Positions 51,006 through 60,986 of a stretch of 64,000 bases of DNA are shown piece by piece. Origin of the DNA: Haloterrigena sp. H1 (lineage in GTDB: Archaea; Halobacteriota; Halobacteria; Halobacteriales; Natrialbaceae); the NCBI RefSeq assembly GCF_005938085.1, contig NZ_SMZK01000001.1:1922001-1986000 (forward strand), written 5' to 3'. The translations under genes and the position numbers were made by a program. Numbering within the stretch: position 1 is the stretch's first letter; every line of letters starts with the position of its first letter. The notes under the pieces were generated by a model. That model was not told where the DNA came from, made no database searches, and saw only the letters and a list, made by a program, of their open reading frames with translations.

Positions 51006-52537
51006 TGGTCGACGAACGTGACGTTTCGAAACTCCTCTCAAGCGCGGTGCTCATCGGTGCCGGACAGGTGTTTTACTCGGCGTCCCAGCTCATCGAGCGG
51101 ATTATCGTCGCACGATTGCTGACGACTGAGGCCTACGGAGAGATCAGCGTCGGATTGGCGATCCTCACGTTCGTGACGACGATCGGGCTGCTCGGCGTCA
51201 AGGGTGGCATCCCTCGATTCATGTCCCGGTACGATGACGAGGCGAACGAACGCGGTGCCTGGCTGACCGGTGTCCTCATTTCGGGAACCGCGACGGTCGT
51301 GCTCACGATCGTCTTACTCTCAGGTACGGGAACCATCTCGGCGCTGCTGTTTGAGCGAGGTGATTCGACTCGTCTCGTGGCTCTGTTCGTGGCATGCATT
51401 CCGTTTACCGTTGGCTTAGAGCTCGCCGTTGCGGGGATTCGAGGCCGGGAGAACACGCTGTACCGGACGTACGCGAGGGATCTACTCTACCCCACCGGCC
51501 GATTGCTTTTTCTCGTCGGGTTCTTACTCGCAGGATTTGGCATTCATGCTGCTGCGATGGCCTACCTCGTCGGCGCGATTGTCTCGTGTGCATTGGCATG
51601 TGTACTTCTCAATCGACTCGTTCCACTCATTGGTTCTGCCCAGTTGCATGTCCGTGAACTGCTGTTCTTCTCCGTACCACTCGTCTTCGCGACAGTGCTT
51701 TCAAACATGCTCACCCACACTGATACGCTGATGCTCGGCTACTTTCGGTCGTCCCACGAAGTCGGTCTCTACAGCGCTGCCTACCCGCTCGCTAGCGGCA
51801 TGTTGCTCGTGCTTTCGTCGTTCGGATTCATGTACCTTCCACTGGCGTCGCGGCTCGACGCGGAAGACGAACGATCCGAGGTCGGTTCGATCTACGAACT
51901 GACAACAAAGTGGGTTTTCATTGTCACGTTTCCACTGTTTCTCACATTCGTCGTTTTCTCCGGAGACGTTCTCGGGATCGTCTTCGGCGAGCGCTACGCC
52001 GAGGCCGGGAACGCGCTGTCGATCCTCGCGATTGGCTTCTTCACGAGCGCGATGTTCGGCCGCAACCGGGAGACACTCTCCGCACTCGGATTTACAACGG
52101 CAATCATGGGCGCAAACGGAGTTGCGTTCATCATCAATGCTGGGCTGAACCTGATACTCATCCCGCGGTACGGCTACATGGGTGCCGCAGTGACTTCGAT
52201 GCTCTCGTTTGTCGTTCTCAACTTGACTGTCTACACCGTGCTAAAACTGAAATGCGACATCACGCCGTTCTCGCGGTGGTCTACACGCACGTTTATTGTC
52301 CTCCCGGTTACCCTGTTTCCACTCGCGTTCCTGCTTCGCGGTGCCATCACACTCACGCTCGTGACGTTACCGCTGTTCGTCATCGCCGTTGGTCTTTGCT
52401 CAATCGTGATCGTGTCCGTCACCGGCTGTCTACAACCAGAAGATCGTATCCCGATCTCTCTGCTTGAGCAACGGCTCGATGTGAGGATTCCTATCGTCCG
52501 TCGATACCTCCCGGATCCAGGCTACAGTAACAACTGA
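51005..52537 (+). CDS. Oligosaccharide flippase (Wzx/MATE-like)
   Basis: This 510-residue polytopic protein has about 12-14 helices of the polysaccharide-export MOP superfamily: IERIIVARLLTTEAYGEISVG near the N terminus, LMLGYFRSSHEVGLYSAAY in the middle, and GYMGAAVTSMLSFVVLNLTVY later. It should move a lipid-linked oligosaccharide across the cytoplasmic membrane for use outside. It overlaps the phosphodiesterase stop by one base. No Wzy or ligase (AglB) is in this window. Confidence 0.87.
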   Translation: MVDERDVSKLLSSAVLIGAGQVFYSASQLIERIIVARLLTTEAYGEISVGLAILTFVTTIGLLGVKGGIPRFMSRYDDEANERGAWLTGVLISGTATVVLTIVLLSGTGTISALLFERGDSTRLVALFVACIPFTVGLELAVAGIRGRENTLYRTYARDLLYPTGRLLFLVGFLLAGFGIHAAAMAYLVGAIVSCALACVLLNRLVPLIGSAQLHVRELLFFSVPLVFATVLSNMLTHTDTLMLGYFRSSHEVGLYSAAYPLASGMLLVLSSFGFMYLPLASRLDAEDERSEVGSIYELTTKWVFIVTFPLFLTFVVFSGDVLGIVFGERYAEAGNALSILAIGFFTSAMFGRNRETLSALGFTTAIMGANGVAFIINAGLNLILIPRYGYMGAAVTSMLSFVVLNLTVYTVLKLKCDITPFSRWSTRTFIVLPVTLFPLAFLLRGAITLTLVTLPLFVIAVGLCSIVIVSVTGCLQPEDRIPISLLEQRLDVRIPIVRRYLPDPGYSNN

Positions 52538-52656
52538 CCTAGGAGACACACTGCTTGCAAAACCGTCGTGCGATCAGACGCCAGTGTCAATCTGTGTCAA
52601 TGATAGTTGACAGCTCGGTCGAAAAATCGAGCCGCTACTCGTGACAGCGTAGTCGG

Positions 52657-54618
52657 TTAGCCCCAGAGCTGGTTTGGATCGACTTCGACACCGTTGACGC
52701 GAACGGTCGGACCGTCACCGATCCGGAGATCAGTGATTTCGCCGGAGAACCAGAAGCCGTCTGCGCCACCACGAACGAATCCGTTGACGGAGCCGTCGTT
52801 GATTTCGCCGCCCGTCCCGTACTCTGAGTAGTACTCGCTGTGCTCGAGTTCGCCATCAACAGTGAACTGATAGTCCACCCGTTTGGAACTTCCATCACCG
52901 TCGATTACCAGCGTATTCCCGAGATGTTCATCAGATTTATCGCTCCCGATCGTGGCTGGGTCAATCTCGACACCGTTGACGCGAACGATCGGGCCGTTGC
53001 CGATCTGGAGGTCAGTGAGTTCCCCGGAGAACCGGAAGCCATCCGCGCCACCGCGAACGAACCCTTCAACAGCATCATCGTTGATTTCGCCACCAGTACC
53101 GTACTCCGAGTAGTACTCGCTGTGTTCGGCTTCACCGTCGACGGTGAACTGATAGTCTACCCGTTTGGAACTCCCGTCACCGTCGATCACCAGCGTATTT
53201 TCGAGGGCGGTGTCGTCGTCCTTGCTTCCCGATCTATCTGTTTCGCTGGAGCCACCCTCGAAGGATGGGTTCGGATAGGAGTGTGCCTGACTCCAATCGA
53301 AGCTGCAGTCACGACTGCTCGCGGAGATCGCGCCACCAGAGAGTTCGGGACTAATACAGACGTTGTCGACGCTCGGATATTGGCCGCCAGAGGCGGCAAC
53401 GGTCGCGCTCGATGCGTTCTCGGTGTCGAACACTAGATTCCGCAGTCGAGCGGAACCGCCGTTGTTCCAGCCGACGCCGGGAACGTCCGCCTGGTCGAGC
53501 AGGAACTGACAGTCTTCGACTTCGACCCACTCGTTATCGAGAAACCTGATCGCACCTGTTGCGTTAGGAACATTTCTCACGATGAACGAACAGTTCCGAA
53601 CGTATCCACCGTTAGAAGCGCTTTCGCGGTTGTCTGCTGTAATTGCGCTCGCGTTCGAGACTCCGCGCTGTGGGTGTGCATGCGTCGTGTCGTCGAGCGA
53701 GATATCAAAGTAAAATGTACTGTTTTTCACGACCTCGTTGCTACCGCCAAGACGGACAGCGCTGACGTTGTTGTTGGCGAACACACAATTGTCGACTTCC
53801 AGTTCACCCGGCATCCGCGTGTAGATGCCGTTGTTCGGGAATCCAGAGAGAACCGAGTTCCGAACCGTCAGCTTGCCGGAACGCGACGACCAGATTCCAA
53901 CTCGAGAGTTGCCGCCGTTGTACTGGGAGATGTTCCCGTTATTGTATGCGACGATGCCGTCGAGCAGGACCTCTCCGCTCGAGGACTCCGCACCGACGTT
54001 GAGCATGTTCGTCTGTTGTGCATTCCACGTTCGTGGACCGTCGCTTGCGACCGTGATGTCGCGGAACTCCGCGCGCTGATCGACGATGCAGCGGAAGCCT
54101 ATTGCTGGCCTGCCATCGGAGTCGAACGTGAGGTTCTCCACCAAGACATTATCGCCGGACACGTTCAGCACGTAGCCGTTCTTGGTCCCTCTGCCACGAC
54201 TGCCGGGAACGGAGATTTCGACGTCGCCCTCGCCGCGAATCCCCCAGTTCCGACGCGAGAACGACAGCGTCCGGTTCCACTCGTACGATCCCGACGGGAC
54301 GACGAGCAGTTCACCGTTGCTTGAGTTCGCCACATACGACGAGAGGTCGTCGCCGTCCGAAATCGAGAGGCGCCGTTCGGACATCTGATCGGGATTTGCG
54401 ACTTGTGGGTCGGCGTTGGCAGCCGAGACACTCGAGGTTGCGGCAGTAGTGCCGGTCGCAAGAGCAGCTGCAGCCGTTCCCGTCAGCTTGAGATACGACC
54501 GTCGATCGATTAATCCGCTATTACCCCTATTTTCGGGAGTTTCAACGCATCTATCTCCAACTTCGCTATCATCCGGTACCGCTGGATCGCGTGCCATACT
54601 ATCGAGTAATTCAAACAT
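52657..54618 (-). CDS. Tat-exported right-handed beta-helix protein with duplicated C-terminal domain
   Basis: This 653-residue protein has a twin-arginine signal IDRRSYLKLTGTAAAALATG (residues 37-56), a parallel beta-helix from about 80 to 440 (repeated NNGI/NNxVSAV-type coils as in pectate lyases), an acidic linker, and two 84-residue C-terminal domains in tandem. Each starts NTLVIDGDGSSKRVDYQFTV and contains GFVRGGADGF. It may bind or cleave an acidic polysaccharide outside the cell. It is convergent with the flippase gene. An AAATATTATGG box lies at about 54646-54656 on the minus strand. No ATAACAA box. Confidence 0.8.
   Translation of the reverse strand: MFELLDSMARDPAVPDDSEVGDRCVETPENRGNSGLIDRRSYLKLTGTAAAALATGTTAATSSVSAANADPQVANPDQMSERRLSISDGDDLSSYVANSSNGELLVVPSGSYEWNRTLSFSRRNWGIRGEGDVEISVPGSRGRGTKNGYVLNVSGDNVLVENLTFDSDGRPAIGFRCIVDQRAEFRDITVASDGPRTWNAQQTNMLNVGAESSSGEVLLDGIVAYNNGNISQYNGGNSRVGIWSSRSGKLTVRNSVLSGFPNNGIYTRMPGELEVDNCVFANNNVSAVRLGGSNEVVKNSTFYFDISLDDTTHAHPQRGVSNASAITADNRESASNGGYVRNCSFIVRNVPNATGAIRFLDNEWVEVEDCQFLLDQADVPGVGWNNGGSARLRNLVFDTENASSATVAASGGQYPSVDNVCISPELSGGAISASSRDCSFDWSQAHSYPNPSFEGGSSETDRSGSKDDDTALENTLVIDGDGSSKRVDYQFTVDGEAEHSEYYSEYGTGGEINDDAVEGFVRGGADGFRFSGELTDLQIGNGPIVRVNGVEIDPATIGSDKSDEHLGNTLVIDGDGSSKRVDYQFTVDGELEHSEYYSEYGTGGEINDGSVNGFVRGGADGFWFSGEITDLRIGDGPTVRVNGVEVDPNQLWG
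52666..53199 (-). repeat. Direct repeat encoding two 84-residue C-terminal domains
   Basis: Copies at about 52666-52917 and 52948-53199 have a spacing of 282 bases (94 residues). DNA identity is high, so the duplication is recent or homogenised. Confidence 0.8.
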
Positions 54619-54800
54619 ACGTGTATAAACTTTCTGTTACACTAACCATAATATTTCCAGATTATAATTATTACCTGTGTTTTGTTTGCAACCACATTAG
54701 CCAATCGCCATCGAAAGTATACATTCATATAATAATTACCTTCTAAAGAAAATTTATATCAAATTTCTTGAACAGTGACTACTCAAAGTAGGGTTCACCT

Positions 54801-56033
54801 GTGTTGGTGGACAAAACGGGCTGGTCACCAAGCGGGACGCAAATCAGGTGGTGGATTACAAAACTCGGTCTGACCATCAAAACAGTGCACGCCGAACTCA
54901 GGTTTCCGGAGGGACCAATGAAGTTACAAACGATTCACGACGGACACGTCCTCGCCACGCACGATCGTTCGATCTACATCGAGTCTGCAGATGGAGACGG
55001 GTTGACACGGATCGGTCAGCTCCCCGAGCCGCCGTCAGCACGCATTGGTTATCGGCTGAAGACTACTGCTCCGTACCGATCACTCGTGACGGCTGTCACT
55101 GGCCGGTTTCCCGCAGTGAACGTCTGGTCAATCGACGAAACCACGCTATTAGCAAGCATCGACCGCTGGGTGTACCACTCATCTGATAGCGGTCGGCACT
55201 GGACCATCGTCGAAACGCTCCCGGAGTCGTCGCCACCGATAGGGGTCCTCCCATCGGCAGTCAGTGTAACGGATGAGTCGATCTACTTGGGCGAGTACCC
55301 CCTTGACGGGGACACGACACCACGTGTGCTCGTCTCGAACGACGGCGGCAAAACGTGGGCAACAGCCGCGACATTGCCGGGTGTTCGCCACATCCACGCC
55401 GTCCAGACGGATCCCTATACCGGCGATGTCTGGGTGACCACTGGCGACAGGGACACGGAGTGTCTGATCGGCCGCCTTCGGGATGGAAGGATCGATATCG
55501 TCGGTGGCGGCGACCAATCGTGGCGAGCGGTCGAACTGGCGTTTGCCCCAACAGCGGTTCTCTGGGGGGTTGACAGCGTCTACGCCGAGCAAAAGCCGAT
55601 CCGAACCCTCTCTCGAGCGCAGTTCGACGACGCAGATCCGAAACCGGAAACAGTCCATGAGGTCTCGAGTTCAGTATACTATGCCGAAACAGTGACTATC
55701 GATGGAGAACAGTGGGTCCTCTTTTCGACGGCTATGGAGGCAGGCGAGGATAGCACTGGCCCTGACACACAGACGGTGCACTCTGACGGTGCGACTGTCG
55801 TCGCAGCATCGTCCGCCTCAGCGTTTACCGACTGGTACGAACTTGCCGCCTATCGAAAACGAACGACGCCGGCCGACCGGTGGAACCCGAATGGATATGT
55901 GCCAACGGCGAACGCGTATGTGTTTCTCGCAAGCGACCCAGAGCGTGGCGTGTTCATAAACCCATACAACACGGACCGGGACGATGGGACAGTTCAGACG
56001 ATCCCGCCTCAAGCGTTTGCTGCCCACTCTTGA
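54801..56033 (+). CDS. Beta-propeller (BNR/sialidase-like) protein
   Basis: This 410-residue protein has repeated blades with Asp-box-like motifs: VYHSSDSGRHWTIVETLPE, VLVSNDGGKTWATAATLPG and ATHDRSIYIES. It has no signal peptide at the chosen GTG (54801); MKLQTIHDG (54918) is an alternative start. The fold suggests glycan binding or a glycosidase, but the catalytic residues of sialidase cannot be assigned. The 180 bases upstream are strongly AT-rich and shared with the divergent beta-helix gene. Convergent with the polytopic membrane protein. Confidence 0.65.
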   Translation: MLVDKTGWSPSGTQIRWWITKLGLTIKTVHAELRFPEGPMKLQTIHDGHVLATHDRSIYIESADGDGLTRIGQLPEPPSARIGYRLKTTAPYRSLVTAVTGRFPAVNVWSIDETTLLASIDRWVYHSSDSGRHWTIVETLPESSPPIGVLPSAVSVTDESIYLGEYPLDGDTTPRVLVSNDGGKTWATAATLPGVRHIHAVQTDPYTGDVWVTTGDRDTECLIGRLRDGRIDIVGGGDQSWRAVELAFAPTAVLWGVDSVYAEQKPIRTLSRAQFDDADPKPETVHEVSSSVYYAETVTIDGEQWVLFSTAMEAGEDSTGPDTQTVHSDGATVVAASSASAFTDWYELAAYRKRTTPADRWNPNGYVPTANAYVFLASDPERGVFINPYNTDRDDGTVQTIPPQAFAAHS

Positions 56034-56051
56034 CGCTCGTTCTCCCGATCG

Positions 56052-57872
56052 TCATGCTGCGTCGTTGCTCGCAGATACGTAGTATGTGGTGAGTTCGCCG
56101 TTCGACTGGACACGATCAAGGGAGGGATCGGTCGCAATAGCGTCGAAATCGTCTTCGGAGTAGCGAAGCCCCCGATAGGCAACTATCTCGCGCTCGTAAT
56201 CGAGTTGCGAAACGACGAGATAGCGGTCAGTGTCGTAATAGGTTGTGGGGCCTTGTTCAACTGTTTCTGGAGTTACAGTCGTGTGGGCCCTCGTTCGTGT
56301 TTCCTGTCCGTTGAGGGCATCCGCGTAACGGTTCGGTGCACCACGGAATCCGGCGAACGCAATCCCATCGGCTGCGTTATCGAATGCGGTTTCGTACCCG
56401 TGCAGCTGTTGTTCCGAAACGTGTTGAGATTGTCTGTAGACGTACGGCGAGGCGAAGACGGAGAGCAGCGACAACACGAGCAGGAGAGCGAATGCGCCGG
56501 CAACGACAGTCTGAACCACGGTCGGTGACAGCCGATCGGAAAAGAATAACAGCCCTTCGTAGATCGCGATCGAAGCGAGAATCGCGGCGAATACCATCAT
56601 CAGCCCGAACACACGGAAGTACATCTCGCTCGTCACACTCATAAAGTAGACGGCGAACAGGATTCCAAGCGCGAAAAGCCCGGCTGCCAGATACATCGTA
56701 ACAGGCGGGATGTCGGGGAATCGGTTTAGTCGGCCGCGAAACAGGACGGCAAGGATCAGCCCAGCCGCAAGTAGCGTGATGACGACGTGGGGAAAAAAGA
56801 GCTTGAAGAAGATTTCAGTCAAGCTGACACCGATCGCAGCAAGCGAGCCGCCCTGTTGCGAGATCGAAGTCCCCGCATCTCCGGAGCCAATCAGCAAGAA
56901 CGTAAGCGCCGACGAAACGGCGCGGCCAGCGAAGCCGGCGAAAAAGCCGTGATTCTCGGACCAAGCCAGAAAGACGGCGAGCAAGAACAGCGTCTGTCCG
57001 TACAGTCGCTGGTGGTCTGCCATCCGACGAGCAATTGATGTCCGCGAAAAATACGGTAGCCGCGGTGCCAGAAACTGCAGGAGACAAATGCCAATGCAGA
57101 CGATGAGCATGTGTGCAGCGTACTGGGGGTGATAGACGACAGCTGCGGTCGCAACGAGTGCAAACAGGGCTGCAAGCGCCGTCGACGGGCAGTCATCCGT
57201 GGTAACGTACTTCAGGATGATGTAGATGAATAGCGCGAAAAGGAGGATCGACTGCGTCATTGCGTGAGGTTGCATGAACGTCGAAATCGTGGTGATCGGC
57301 AACAGTAGAAATCCAGTGAACGTCGCGATCGTCACGGCAAGCGAGTCCGGAACGAGCAATCCCACACTAAGTGGAACGAAGACAACGAACGCGATCGTCG
57401 CCAGCAGGACAACGAGCAACATCGCGTTCGAAAGCGTGATTCCGATGGCCGAGTTGATGAACACGGAAACCGTATGAATGCCAGGATACAGGAGCTCGAA
57501 CGGCGAAATCGTACCATTGCTGATCCCGCGTGCCCAGCCAAGATGCGTCAACGCGTCCTGCTGGCCGAAGAAGTGGTAGCCACGAACGATGGGCAAGCCA
57601 GCGAAGACAGTCAGTGCGAGCCCGCCGAGGACAAGCGCGAGCGAACGGGTTCGACTACTCGCTATCGATCGATCGAACGCGACTGCCAGAGAGACGGCGA
57701 ACGCGACGATCAGACCTGCCCAGACACCCTGGGGCGTCATAGTGTAGAGTGACAACTCGTATCCGGTTGCCGGCGAACGATGTGCAACGAGCGTGCTGAC
57801 AGTAATCGCGAGAAATCCGAGTGCGAGTGCCAGCTTTCGGACCGGTTCGTCGGCGACTGCGTTGGAAGACAT
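56052..57872 (-). CDS. Polytopic membrane protein, possible GT-C-type transferase
   Basis: This 606-residue protein has about 13 helices, and the last 100 residues lie outside the membrane. A conserved-looking loop after helix 3 reads IVRGYHFFGQQDALTHLGWA, including polar/acidic residues as in GT-C enzymes. The C-terminal soluble part ends TDRYLVVSQLDYEREIVAYRG. It could be a lipid-sugar-dependent glycosyltransferase or polymerase; no signature is decisive. A box ATAACAAGG is 35 bases before the ATG. No close partner in this window. Confidence 0.6.
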   Translation of the reverse strand: MSSNAVADEPVRKLALALGFLAITVSTLVAHRSPATGYELSLYTMTPQGVWAGLIVAFAVSLAVAFDRSIASSRTRSLALVLGGLALTVFAGLPIVRGYHFFGQQDALTHLGWARGISNGTISPFELLYPGIHTVSVFINSAIGITLSNAMLLVVLLATIAFVVFVPLSVGLLVPDSLAVTIATFTGFLLLPITTISTFMQPHAMTQSILLFALFIYIILKYVTTDDCPSTALAALFALVATAAVVYHPQYAAHMLIVCIGICLLQFLAPRLPYFSRTSIARRMADHQRLYGQTLFLLAVFLAWSENHGFFAGFAGRAVSSALTFLLIGSGDAGTSISQQGGSLAAIGVSLTEIFFKLFFPHVVITLLAAGLILAVLFRGRLNRFPDIPPVTMYLAAGLFALGILFAVYFMSVTSEMYFRVFGLMMVFAAILASIAIYEGLLFFSDRLSPTVVQTVVAGAFALLLVLSLLSVFASPYVYRQSQHVSEQQLHGYETAFDNAADGIAFAGFRGAPNRYADALNGQETRTRAHTTVTPETVEQGPTTYYDTDRYLVVSQLDYEREIVAYRGLRYSEDDFDAIATDPSLDRVQSNGELTTYYVSASNDAA

Positions 57873-57907
57873 TCGAGGCTCTTTCGATCGTTGTTCGATA
57901 TTGTACC

Positions 57908-57914
57908 TTGTTAT
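57908..57914 (-). promoter_or_regulatory. ATAACAA promoter-type box
   Basis: Minus-strand ATAACAAGG, 35 bases before the ATG at 57872. Confidence 0.45.
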
Positions 57915-57977
57915 TCTCCAGTTGCTGAATGTAAGTACGCAAATACCGCCATCAAGCTGCTCAAGCGCAACCGGCGT

Positions 57978-59021
57978 TCACCCGTCTTCGAAGAGCCCGT
58001 CGTCAACTACCTCGGTCCCGAAGTATACTGAACGGTACGCGTTGTCGGTCGTCGGTCGCTCGGGCACATCGTCGTCCATATACAGTAGAACTGCGATCCG
58101 AACGGTCCCGTCGTCCGTCTCGGGTGTGAGTTCCCGATCAGCGTACGTGGTCGTGCCATCTTCGACCGCGTAGTCAATCCGCTGTAACTCCGTGCGCTCA
58201 ACCACCTCTCCGCCCTCGAGGCGCTGTTCCTGAACGACGGCCGTATATTCCATGCCCTGACCTTCCTGGTTTTCGACAGCGACGACGAGAGGAACTGAGT
58301 CACCGGCATCGATTTCTGAGGGATAGCCCGACGCGACGAGTTCACCAGTCTCGTCTTCGGTCAGGAGTTGCAGGCTTGTGTATTGCTCGCCGTCCTGTGG
58401 AGCGACGAGCGCATAGCCAACCGTCGTCATCGCAAGTACCATACTGCAGACGAGGGCAACGTTGACAACGACGTGAAACGACGACGTTGCGTCGAAGATT
58501 GCCACGCGAGCGGCCTCGAATCGGCGACCGAAGTCGATCTGATAGCGGTCGGCTGGGGGAACGGAAAGTCGGCGAGCGGTCGCAAGGCTGACGCCGATCA
58601 GGGCGAAGCACGCAACAGTACCCACGACGACCGGGCCGGTAAACGCCCATGGGGTGAGCGCGATGACGAGCCCGAGAATCGGCAGAAGGGCAAAACTGAG
58701 TCCGAACGAGAGTGCCACACGCTCGACATCGGTCAGGGCCTGCGTTTGCTGAATGAACTGCCGATCATCGGCCTGTGGCTGCTGAGCGGGAGCTGCTCGC
58801 GGAAAGAGCGCCGAAACGGTCACGTAGCCTGGCACGAGAAACAAGAGCGGAAACCCGACCGCTGCCCGTGCCACCGTTGATGAAACATTTATACTCACTA
58901 AAAGTACGGTCGCGACAGTGGTGAATCCAGCAACACCGATCAGGTCAGTCGGTGCCGCTGCGGCGAGGCGCTTGCTTCGCCGACGCAGGGTCGAGACGGG
59001 CTGAAACGGTAGGCCTTTCAT
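57978..59021 (-). CDS. DUF1616 membrane protein (second copy)
   Basis: This 347-residue paralogue of 21467-22447 has helices in the first 200 residues including VGFPLLFLVPGYVTVSALFP, the DUF1616 core. Its C-terminal beta domain, VPLVVAVENQEGQGMEYTAVV through EVVERTELQRIDYAVEDG, aligns with the first copy by eye. It is membrane-bound with an external domain. A GTAACAATG box lies 39 bases before its ATG. Role unknown; its association with surface-glycan loci is recurrent. Confidence 0.82.
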   Translation of the reverse strand: MKGLPFQPVSTLRRRSKRLAAAAPTDLIGVAGFTTVATVLLVSINVSSTVARAAVGFPLLFLVPGYVTVSALFPRAAPAQQPQADDRQFIQQTQALTDVERVALSFGLSFALLPILGLVIALTPWAFTGPVVVGTVACFALIGVSLATARRLSVPPADRYQIDFGRRFEAARVAIFDATSSFHVVVNVALVCSMVLAMTTVGYALVAPQDGEQYTSLQLLTEDETGELVASGYPSEIDAGDSVPLVVAVENQEGQGMEYTAVVQEQRLEGGEVVERTELQRIDYAVEDGTTTYADRELTPETDDGTVRIAVLLYMDDDVPERPTTDNAYRSVYFGTEVVDDGLFEDG

Positions 59022-59060
59022 TGTACTTGGCAGTTATCGGTCGCTCGCCTCCCCTAGCCA

Positions 59061-59067
59061 TTGTTAC
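59061..59067 (-). promoter_or_regulatory. ATAACAA-type box (GTAACAA variant)
   Basis: Minus-strand GTAACAATG, one mismatch, 39 bases before the DUF1616 ATG. On the other strand a related ATAACGA at 59075-59081 precedes the hydrolase gene. Confidence 0.35.
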
Positions 59068-59139
59068 TTGTTGGATAACGAATCCACACGTCCACGTATC
59101 ACCTCTATTATCAATAGCGACAGCGGCGTAGGCAGATGC

Positions 59140-59724
59140 ATGTGGCCATGGGAGCACGCGATTTTTGCATACGTCGTCTATTCGTTGGTCTGTCATACGT
59201 ACTATCGGACCGCGCCTGGCGAGTATGAAACGGCGTTCGTCCTGCTCGCCTCCGTCTTTCCTGACGTGATTGACAAAACGCTATCCTGGCAGTTCGACGT
59301 ATTTCAATCCGGCTACGCGCTTGCCCATTCGGTATTCATCGCCATCCCGCTCGCGATCGTCTCGGGACTGGTCGCTCGACGATACGGACGAGCCAAACTC
59401 GGACTCGCGTTCGGAATCGGGTATCCGCTTCACCTCGTCGGTGACGTGATCCCGATCTACCTCTCGAGCGGCGAATGGACGATCCACCACCTCCTCTGGC
59501 CGGTTGTCGTCATCGAGGGTCGCAGCCACGGCGGTCTGCTCGAGGGAGTTCGTCACAACTTCGTCCCGTACCTCGAGAAGGTGGTCGCGCTCGAGCCGAC
59601 GCCGTATCTGGTCTTGCAGCTCTGTCTCGGCCTCGCTGCACTCGTGCTCTGGACCGTCGATGGCTGGCCGGGCTATCGGCTCGTCGTTCGCTGGAACCGG
59701 CTGGTGCACGACCGGCTCAATTGA
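59140..59724 (+). CDS. Membrane-bound metal-dependent hydrolase (DUF457/YdjM-like)
   Basis: This protein is 194 residues from the ATG at 59140 (MWPWEHAIFAYVVYSL). Conserved polar residues sit at membrane edges: WEH, ASVFPDVIDKTLSW, LAHSVF and GYPLHLVGDVIPIY, the pattern of the YdjM/DUF457 family of predicted zinc-dependent membrane hydrolases. About four helices. An upstream GTG/ATG frame adds a polar leader, but the family begins with the membrane helix. Substrate unknown; it may act on a lipid. Confidence 0.75.
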   Translation: MWPWEHAIFAYVVYSLVCHTYYRTAPGEYETAFVLLASVFPDVIDKTLSWQFDVFQSGYALAHSVFIAIPLAIVSGLVARRYGRAKLGLAFGIGYPLHLVGDVIPIYLSSGEWTIHHLLWPVVVIEGRSHGGLLEGVRHNFVPYLEKVVALEPTPYLVLQLCLGLAALVLWTVDGWPGYRLVVRWNRLVHDRLN

Positions 59725-59975
59725 GGATTGCGGTGTAACGCGCCGACACCCACAAAGAAGGAGTTGGCTGCCGCTGCGAGTATCCACGGGTAAGAGTATC
59801 GTAACTCCGGCGACAGCGATCGCGGCTCCCACGAGCGAGTCGACCGATCAGAATCGAATACTGACGATAGTGGAAATAAGTTGCTTACAAAGTGCCTCTG
59901 TGGCGAGTCGGTTCCTATGGACTGCGCTGAGACAGGACACCCACGTCAGCCGATCAACGGCAGAGGATCGAACCC

Positions 59976-60986
59976 ATGAGTATCGACGTTCGCGTCGCGA
60001 CCGACGACGACTTAGAGCAGTGGAACGGATACGTCGAGCGGTCGCCACAGGGGACGTTGTGTCACGAACTCGAGGCGCTGCGGGTCCAGGCCGACCACGC
60101 CGGCGCGACGTTGCACCCGCTGATCGGGTTCAAAGGACAGGAGCCGGTCGGACTCTTTCCCGTCTTCGAGATCAGAAAGCAGTTCGTGACGACTGCGTTT
60201 TCGCCGCCACCGCATCTCCGCGTGCCGTATCTCGGGCCGGCGTTTCTGAACATGGGGAAGCTGAAGCAGCGAAAGCGCGAACGGCGGCGACAGCGGTTCA
60301 TGGACGGCTGCTTCGAGTGGATCAGTGCCGAACTGAATCCGAAGTACAGCCACGTTCGAACCGCGACGGCCTTCGAGGACGCACGCCCGTTCAAGTGGCA
60401 GGAATACGACGTGAGCCCGGAGTACACCTACGTGGTCGACCTCACGAGAGACGAAGACGACCTGCTAATGGCCTTTAGCAGTGACGCGCGGAGCAACGTT
60501 CGGAACACCGACGACGACGCCTACGAGATCACGGTCGGCGGCCCCAAGGAACGCCGCCTGATCCACGAACAGGTCCAGAATCGCTACGAATCCCAGGGGA
60601 TCAGCTTCGACGTGCCGGTCGAGTTCGTCCTCGACCTCGCCGATCGGTCGCCGAACGGCCACGTTCGACCGTACACGCTCCGCGTCGACGGCGAGTTCAT
60701 CGGCGGCATCTTGGCCCTTGAGTACGGCGACACCACCGGCCGGTGGATGGGTGGCGTCCGGACCGACGCCGACATCGACGTCCCGACGAACGACCTCCTC
60801 GACTGGGCGATCATGAAAGACGGAATAGAGCGCGGCCTCAAGGCGTACGATCTCGTCGGTGCCGATACGCGTCGGATCAACCGATACAAGGCGAAATTCA
60901 ACCCCGAACTGCGGACGTACTACAGCCTCGAGGCAGGCACGTGGGGGATGCAAACGATCGCATCGCTGTACGATAGCGTCAAATGA
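59976..60986 (+). CDS. FemAB/GNAT-like aminoacyl- or acyltransferase (second copy)
   Basis: This 336-residue protein has the same two-domain build as 45156-46169: LHPLIGFKGQEPVGLFPVFE and PYLGPAFLNMGKLKQRKRER in the N half; FSSDARSNVRNT, FIGGILALEYGDTTGRWMGG and AYDLVGADTRRINRYKAKFN in the C half. It may aminoacylate or acylate a lipid-linked sugar. A TTACAAAG stretch at 59885-59892 is far (83 bases) from the ATG. It is followed by a phosphodiesterase-type gene with its own box, as the first copy is. Confidence 0.78.
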   Translation: MSIDVRVATDDDLEQWNGYVERSPQGTLCHELEALRVQADHAGATLHPLIGFKGQEPVGLFPVFEIRKQFVTTAFSPPPHLRVPYLGPAFLNMGKLKQRKRERRRQRFMDGCFEWISAELNPKYSHVRTATAFEDARPFKWQEYDVSPEYTYVVDLTRDEDDLLMAFSSDARSNVRNTDDDAYEITVGGPKERRLIHEQVQNRYESQGISFDVPVEFVLDLADRSPNGHVRPYTLRVDGEFIGGILALEYGDTTGRWMGGVRTDADIDVPTNDLLDWAIMKDGIERGLKAYDLVGADTRRINRYKAKFNPELRTYYSLEAGTWGMQTIASLYDSVK

